NCBI RefSeq assembly: GCF_042646065.1
Contig: NZ_JBHRTA010000032.1
Location: forward strand, 1-8,801
Reading direction: 5' to 3'
Source: Parapedobacter deserti
GTDB lineage: Bacteria > Bacteroidota > Bacteroidia > Sphingobacteriales > Sphingobacteriaceae
Length of the DNA: 8,801 nt
In this document: positions 6,218 to 8,801 of the stretch, one piece after another
Numbering within the stretch: position 1 is the stretch's first letter
Layout: each line of letters starts with the position of its first letter
Made by a program: the position numbers and the translations under genes
Notes under the pieces: model-generated
The model's input: the letters and a program-made list of their open reading frames with translations, nothing else
Database searches by the model: none
Told to the model about the DNA's origin: nothing

Positions 6218-6233
6218 ATCGTAATAATGCGTT
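6218..6233. promoter_or_regulatory. Second ArsR operator-like site, between arsR and the DUF6428-type gene
   Basis: ATCGTAATAATGCGTT matches the site at 5839-5854 in 13 of 16 positions, including the complete ATCGTAAT half-site. It lies 54 bases before the next start codon. It may allow separate control of the downstream genes, but no well-spaced promoter was found beside it. Confidence 0.35.
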
Positions 6234-6286
6234 AATATAATATATCGTTTTAAATTGTTCCGTTTATTATAAATTATAAAAAGACC

Positions 6287-6760
6287 ATGAGATTATCAGA
6301 AGTAAAGCGGCTCTTGCCCACGGTGGATGAGGTGGTATTCCAGTTGGAAGACGGTACCTTCGTGCCCGAGCACTTCCACGTCACGGAGGTAGGCACCATC
6401 ACCAAGCATTTTATCGACTGCGGTGGGGTAATCCGCCACGAAGAGGTGGTTAATTTCCAATTGTGGAACGCCCATGATGACGAACATCGGCTGAAACCGG
6501 AGAAATTGCTCCGCATCATTGAACTTTCGGAAGATAAGCTGGGGATGAAAGATGCCGAAATTGAAGTGGAATACCAAAGCAGCACCATCGGCAAATACGG
6601 GCTGGATTTCAACGGCGATCATTTCATCCTGAAAAACAAGGCAACGGCCTGTTTGGCGCAGGATGCCTGCGGAGTTCCAGCGGAGCAACAACACAAGGGA
6701 TTGGTACAGGTACCTGTTGCGACGGCAGCGTACTGTTCGCCGGAAGGGGGGTGCTGCTGA
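6287..6760 (+). CDS. DUF6428-type arsenic-operon protein with cysteine-rich tail
   Basis: This 157-residue soluble protein, lacking a signal peptide, is of the type that accompanies arsR, arsC and acr3 in Bacteroidota and that I recognise as the DUF6428 family. Its biochemical role is unknown. The N-terminal part is a compact alpha/beta domain with VVFQLEDGTFVPEHFHVTEV (16-35), where three histidines and acidic residues cluster (H29, H31, then H41 and C45), and HEEVVNFQLWNAHDDEHRL (51-69). A short helix with LLRIIELSEDKLGM follows. The last 36 residues contain Cys122, Cys128, Cys150, Cys156 and Cys157, a plausible As(III)-binding tail. The ATG at 6287 is the first in frame and follows an AAAAAGACC leader. 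The stop is one base from the arsC start, so the two genes are co-transcribed and likely coupled. A role in arsenite binding, delivery to Acr3 or sensing is inference. Confidence 0.8.
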   Translation: MRLSEVKRLLPTVDEVVFQLEDGTFVPEHFHVTEVGTITKHFIDCGGVIRHEEVVNFQLWNAHDDEHRLKPEKLLRIIELSEDKLGMKDAEIEVEYQSSTIGKYGLDFNGDHFILKNKATACLAQDACGVPAEQQHKGLVQVPVATAAYCSPEGGCC

Positions 6761-6761
6761 T

Positions 6762-7211
6762 ATGGGACAGGTCAAGAAAATATTGGTGCTTTGCACCGGC
6801 AACAGTTGCCGGAGCCAGTTGGCCGAGGGTTACCTGAGGCATTTCGGCGGTGACAGGGTTGAAGTTTACAGCGCGGGTATTGAAACACACGGCGTAAACC
6901 CCAAAGCTGTGCAGGTGATGGCTGAAGATGGTGTAGACATTTCCGGACATACGTCCAATCATGTGGATGAATACAACCACATTGATTTCGACTACGTCAT
7001 TACAGTCTGCGACAACGCCAGGGAAAGCTGCCCGGTGTTCCCGTCCAAAGCTCGAAAGTTCCACCACAATTTCCCGGATCCTGCGAAAGCGCAGGGAACC
7101 CACGGGGACGTGATGGCGCAGTTCCGGTCGGTGCGCGACCAGATCAAGGCCTTCTGTGAGGCGTTTGCCGATAACCATATCACCGGAGGGCAGCGCGATG
7201 TCGGTAACTGA
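6762..7211 (+). CDS. arsC: Arsenate reductase, low-molecular-weight phosphatase fold
   Basis: This enzyme reduces arsenate to arsenite in the cytoplasm, with electrons from a thiol partner, and so supplies the substrate of Acr3. The 149-residue protein has the phosphatase P-loop CTGNSCRSQ with nucleophile Cys11 and Arg17, then Cys83 and Cys90 in VITVCDNARESCPVF. This is the three-cysteine relay of the thioredoxin-dependent S. aureus pI258-type ArsC (Cys10, Cys82, Cys89 there). Asp106 in FPDPAKA is in place of the general acid. The length fits the family. The frame is open from 6663, but that overlaps the upstream gene by a hundred bases. The ATG at 6762, one base past the preceding stop and ten bases after a G-rich AAGGGGGG, gives a start right at the P-loop strand as in homologues. 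Its last 14 bases overlap acr3. Confidence 0.92.
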   Translation: MGQVKKILVLCTGNSCRSQLAEGYLRHFGGDRVEVYSAGIETHGVNPKAVQVMAEDGVDISGHTSNHVDEYNHIDFDYVITVCDNARESCPVFPSKARKFHHNFPDPAKAQGTHGDVMAQFRSVRDQIKAFCEAFADNHITGGQRDVGN

Positions 7212-8268
7212 CTGCGCTCCCGCGGCCAACCGAAAGCGGCTTGGTTTCCTCGATCGGTACCTGACCCTTTGGATTTTCCTGGCGATGGCGGTTGGAGTGG
7301 GCATCGGTTACGTCATGCCCGCTTCGGCGGGTTTCATCGACTCGTTTTCCAGCGGCACCACCAACATTCCGCTGGCCGTAGGCCTTATTTTGATGATGTA
7401 CCCGCCGTTGGCGAAGGTCAAATATGAGCAACTGGGCAGCGTGTTCAAAGATGTCAAGATCCTGGGGCTTTCGCTGCTGCTCAATTGGGTGGTTGGCCCC
7501 TTGCTGATGTTCGCCCTGGCTATTGTCTTCCTCGGGAACTATCCTGAATACATGGTGGGCCTCATCCTGATCGGGCTGGCCCGATGCATTGCCATGGTGG
7601 TGGTGTGGAACGAGCTGGCGGAAGGGAACCGGGAATACGCTGCCGGACTGATCGCCCTGAACAGTGTTTTTCAGGTGCTGTTTTACAGCATATTGGCATA
7701 CCTGTTTATTTCGGTATTGCCGCCGCTGTTCGGGGTTGAGGCCACTGCGATCGACATTACCATCGGCCAGATCGCCGAAAGTGTAGGTATCTACCTGGGT
7801 ATCCCATTCGCCTTGGGCGTCATCAGTCGCTATGCGCTCATCGCCTGGAAAGGGGAGGAGTGGTTTGCCAAGACTTATGTTCCGTTTATTTCGCCCGTCA
7901 CGTTGATCGCCCTGTTGTTTACCATCGTGATGATGTTCAGCCTGAAGGGTGAGCTGATCGTGCGGATTCCGCTGGATGCGGTGCGTATCGCCATCCCGTT
8001 GGTGATCTACTTCGCATTCATGTTTGTCTTCAGCTTTCTGTTGGGTAAGCGGGCCGGAGCGGACTATTCAAAGAGCACGGCCATCGCCTTCACCGCCACG
8101 GGCAATAATTTTGAGCTGGCCATTGCGGTGGCCATCGGTGTCTTCGGCATCAACAGCGGACAGGCTTTTGCCGGCGTCATCGGTCCGCTGGTGGAGGTTC
8201 CGGCACTTATCGCATTGGTCAATCTTGCCTTTTGGCTCCGGCATAAATATTACAGCGGGGGCAGATAA
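7198..8268 (+). CDS. acr3: Acr3-type arsenite efflux transporter
   Basis: This inner-membrane carrier expels As(III) (and often Sb(III)) driven by the membrane potential. It has 356 residues and about ten hydrophobic segments, the usual form of the Acr3 branch of the BART superfamily. Key residues are in place: Cys130 in GLARCIAMVVVWNELAEGN (fourth membrane segment), Glu306 in ATGNNFELAIAVA, and the PLVEVP motif (330-335). Cys130 and Glu306 match the essential Cys129 and Glu305 of the studied Alkaliphilus Acr3 within one position. The frame is open from 7156, but the ATG at 7198 has a GGAGGG Shine-Dalgarno seven bases before it and gives the normal N terminus. It overlaps arsC by 14 bases, so translation is coupled. 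G/C content is high (37 of 60 at 7201-7260), unlike the upstream lipoprotein gene. No terminator follows before the next small gene. Confidence 0.95.
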   Translation: MSVTDCAPAANRKRLGFLDRYLTLWIFLAMAVGVGIGYVMPASAGFIDSFSSGTTNIPLAVGLILMMYPPLAKVKYEQLGSVFKDVKILGLSLLLNWVVGPLLMFALAIVFLGNYPEYMVGLILIGLARCIAMVVVWNELAEGNREYAAGLIALNSVFQVLFYSILAYLFISVLPPLFGVEATAIDITIGQIAESVGIYLGIPFALGVISRYALIAWKGEEWFAKTYVPFISPVTLIALLFTIVMMFSLKGELIVRIPLDAVRIAIPLVIYFAFMFVFSFLLGKRAGADYSKSTAIAFTATGNNFELAIAVAIGVFGINSGQAFAGVIGPLVEVPALIALVNLAFWLRHKYYSGGR

Positions 8269-8339
8269 ACTTGCTTTTATCAGCGGGCTTACCTAAGTTT
8301 GGCCAAAGGACAATGTTCAGACAGGCTTAGTAGATTAGT

Positions 8340-8570
8340 TTGGAAGATAACCATCATACGGAAGACAAGCTGACCTATCGGCAGGAGATACGTAATTTTG
8401 TACGGCGGCTTTCCGGTAATTTCATCGAGTGGCTGAAACCTTCACCGGATGACCATTGGAGCGTACAAATACTGAAAACGATAGGAAAGATCCCGGTGGT
8501 GCTGTTGCTTGTGGCGTTGTCGCCCGTGTTGCTGGTTGTCTTGTTGCTGGTATTCCTGATCGCATTATGA
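8340..8570 (+). CDS. Small membrane protein of unknown function
   Basis: The frame of 76 residues can only begin with TTG at 8340, since a stop lies at 8331 and there is no ATG near the start. The N-terminal half is charged and soluble (LTYRQEIRNFVRRLSGNFIE, then WLKPSPDDHWSVQILKTIGK). Residues 51-76 form one long hydrophobic helix to the C terminus, rich in L and V. The charged stretch before the helix suggests a single-pass inner-membrane protein with its N terminus in the cytoplasm. Its stop overlaps the next start in an ATGA, so the two are translated together. It is 71 bases downstream of acr3 in the same direction and may belong to the ars transcript. No family name can be given. Confidence 0.6.
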   Translation: MEDNHHTEDKLTYRQEIRNFVRRLSGNFIEWLKPSPDDHWSVQILKTIGKIPVVLLLVALSPVLLVVLLLVFLIAL

Positions 8571-8719
8571 GCCGGTCACAGTTAACCACCCGGATGCTGA
8601 CCAGGGCCTGGTTCGTCATGCTGCTCGCCTTGGCTATTGCGCATCAGCTCGCGCAAAAGGCATTGGCAATACCCTTGCCTTGGTGGGATAGTTACCTTGC
8701 GGTTTCCCCCAAATATTAG
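8567..8719 (+). pseudogene. Small membrane-protein gene interrupted by the right IS3 copy
   Basis: ATG at 8567 overlaps the stop of the preceding gene (ATGA). The frame gives MSRSQLTTRMLTRAWFVMLL, a hydrophobic segment with AHQLAQKALAIPLPWWDSYL, and then enters IS3 sequence at 8698, ending at an IS-encoded TAG (8717-8719). Forty-three codons plus two bases of the next are native; the last six residues come from the insertion sequence. The pattern of a membrane helix followed by Q-x-x-x-K and a conserved-looking IP-hydrophobic-DSYL resembles the N-terminal half of small Bacteroidota membrane proteins sometimes annotated as magnesium-citrate secondary transporters. That resemblance is from memory and tentative. 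The product is very probably nonfunctional. Confidence 0.55.
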
Positions 8720-8720
8720 A

Positions 8721-8750
8721 CAACTGAATTAATTTCTAAATTAGCAGTTG
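8721..8750 (+). repeat. Inverted repeat in IS3 leader, right copy
   Basis: CAACTG (8721-8726) pairs with CAGTTG (8745-8750), and the AT-rich interior contains AATTT/AAATT. The hairpin ends four bases before the orfA start codon at 8755. In a transcript reading in from outside it could hinder ribosome access. Confidence 0.5.
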
Positions 8751-8754
8751 TAAA

Positions 8755-8801
8755 ATGAAGAAGGAACGCAGAAAGTTTAGCGCAGCATTCAAGGCAAAAG
8801 T
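8755..8801 (+). CDS. IS3-family transposase OrfA, N-terminal fragment (cut by window edge)
   Basis: ATG at 8755 opens MKKERRKFSAAFKAK, base-for-base identical to the left copy. It is the start of the helix-turn-helix OrfA that, with OrfB, makes the frameshift-produced IS3 transposase. The rest is outside the window, so whether this copy is intact cannot be told. Confidence 0.8.
   Translation, partial: MKKERRKFSAAFKAK

Larger units (their letters stand above)
8698..8801 (+). mobile_element. IS3-family insertion sequence, right copy (5' end, cut by window edge)
   Basis: The element starts at 8698 with TGCGGTTTCC and runs out of the window. It matches the left copy (2005 down to 1902) in 103 of 104 bases but has opposite orientation, so the two copies have their 5' ends facing each other across 2006-8697. 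The start is fixed by the loss of identity at 8697/2006 and by the TG terminus. It interrupts the small membrane-protein frame beginning at 8567. Confidence 0.8.

Noticed and set aside
6663..6761. Upstream start for arsC
   Set aside because: It overlaps the previous gene by about 100 bases, whereas the ATG at 6762 gives the normal N terminus one base after the stop.
6296..6802. Minus-strand open frame of 168 codons across the DUF6428-type gene
   Set aside because: Antisense shadow of a gene in a coherent operon.
7156..7197. Upstream start for acr3
   Set aside because: The ATG at 7198 has a good GGAGGG site and gives the family length; the upstream ATG has neither.
6624..7304. Minus-strand open frame of 226 codons across arsC
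   Set aside because: Antisense shadow of arsC and the acr3 start; no family features, and the high G/C favours long chance frames.

Overview
The window looks like accessory DNA from a Bacteroidota genome, most likely of the Sphingobacteriaceae type (Pedobacter/Sphingobacterium-like). The evidence is the Bacteroidota-style promoter (TTTG, about 20 bases, TAnnTTTG-like box) before arsR, the arsR-DUF6428-arsC-acr3 gene order, two lipoproteins with short lipoboxes, a beta-helix surface protein family typical of this phylum, and Bacteroidota-type IS3, IS1182-like and IS256-like elements. No RNA gene, CRISPR array or replication origin was seen.

Left part (1-2005) is a graveyard of mobile elements. 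An IS256-like end (1 to about 103) abuts a surface-protein gene that has lost its 5' part (to 541). A short C-terminal tail of a beta-helix-type protein follows (623-745). Next comes the 3' half of a frameshifted IS1182-like transposase gene (minus strand, about 769-1770), fused to the 5' end of an IS3-family element (minus strand, about 1771-2005).

Middle part (2006-8697) is bounded on both sides by the same IS3 end in opposite orientation. It holds a 545-residue lipoprotein of unknown function (2274-3911, minus), a 5'-truncated and frameshifted beta-helix protein gene (4075-5066), a strong terminator, a second lipoprotein (5126-5707), the arsenic resistance operon (arsR, a DUF6428-type gene, arsC, acr3; 5869-8268), and a pair of overlapping small membrane-protein genes (8340-8697).

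Right edge (8698-8801) is the start of a second IS3 copy, plus strand, identical to the left copy in 103 of 104 bases. It cuts the last small membrane-protein gene after codon 43.

The ars genes form one system. ArsR senses arsenite or antimonite and represses through an operator overlapping its promoter. ArsC reduces arsenate to arsenite with a thioredoxin-type cysteine relay. Acr3 exports the arsenite. The DUF6428-type protein, with a cysteine-rich tail, is the uncharacterised partner. The inverted IS3 pair gives the region a composite-transposon layout, but the left copy has lost its outer half, so it is probably immobile as a unit now.
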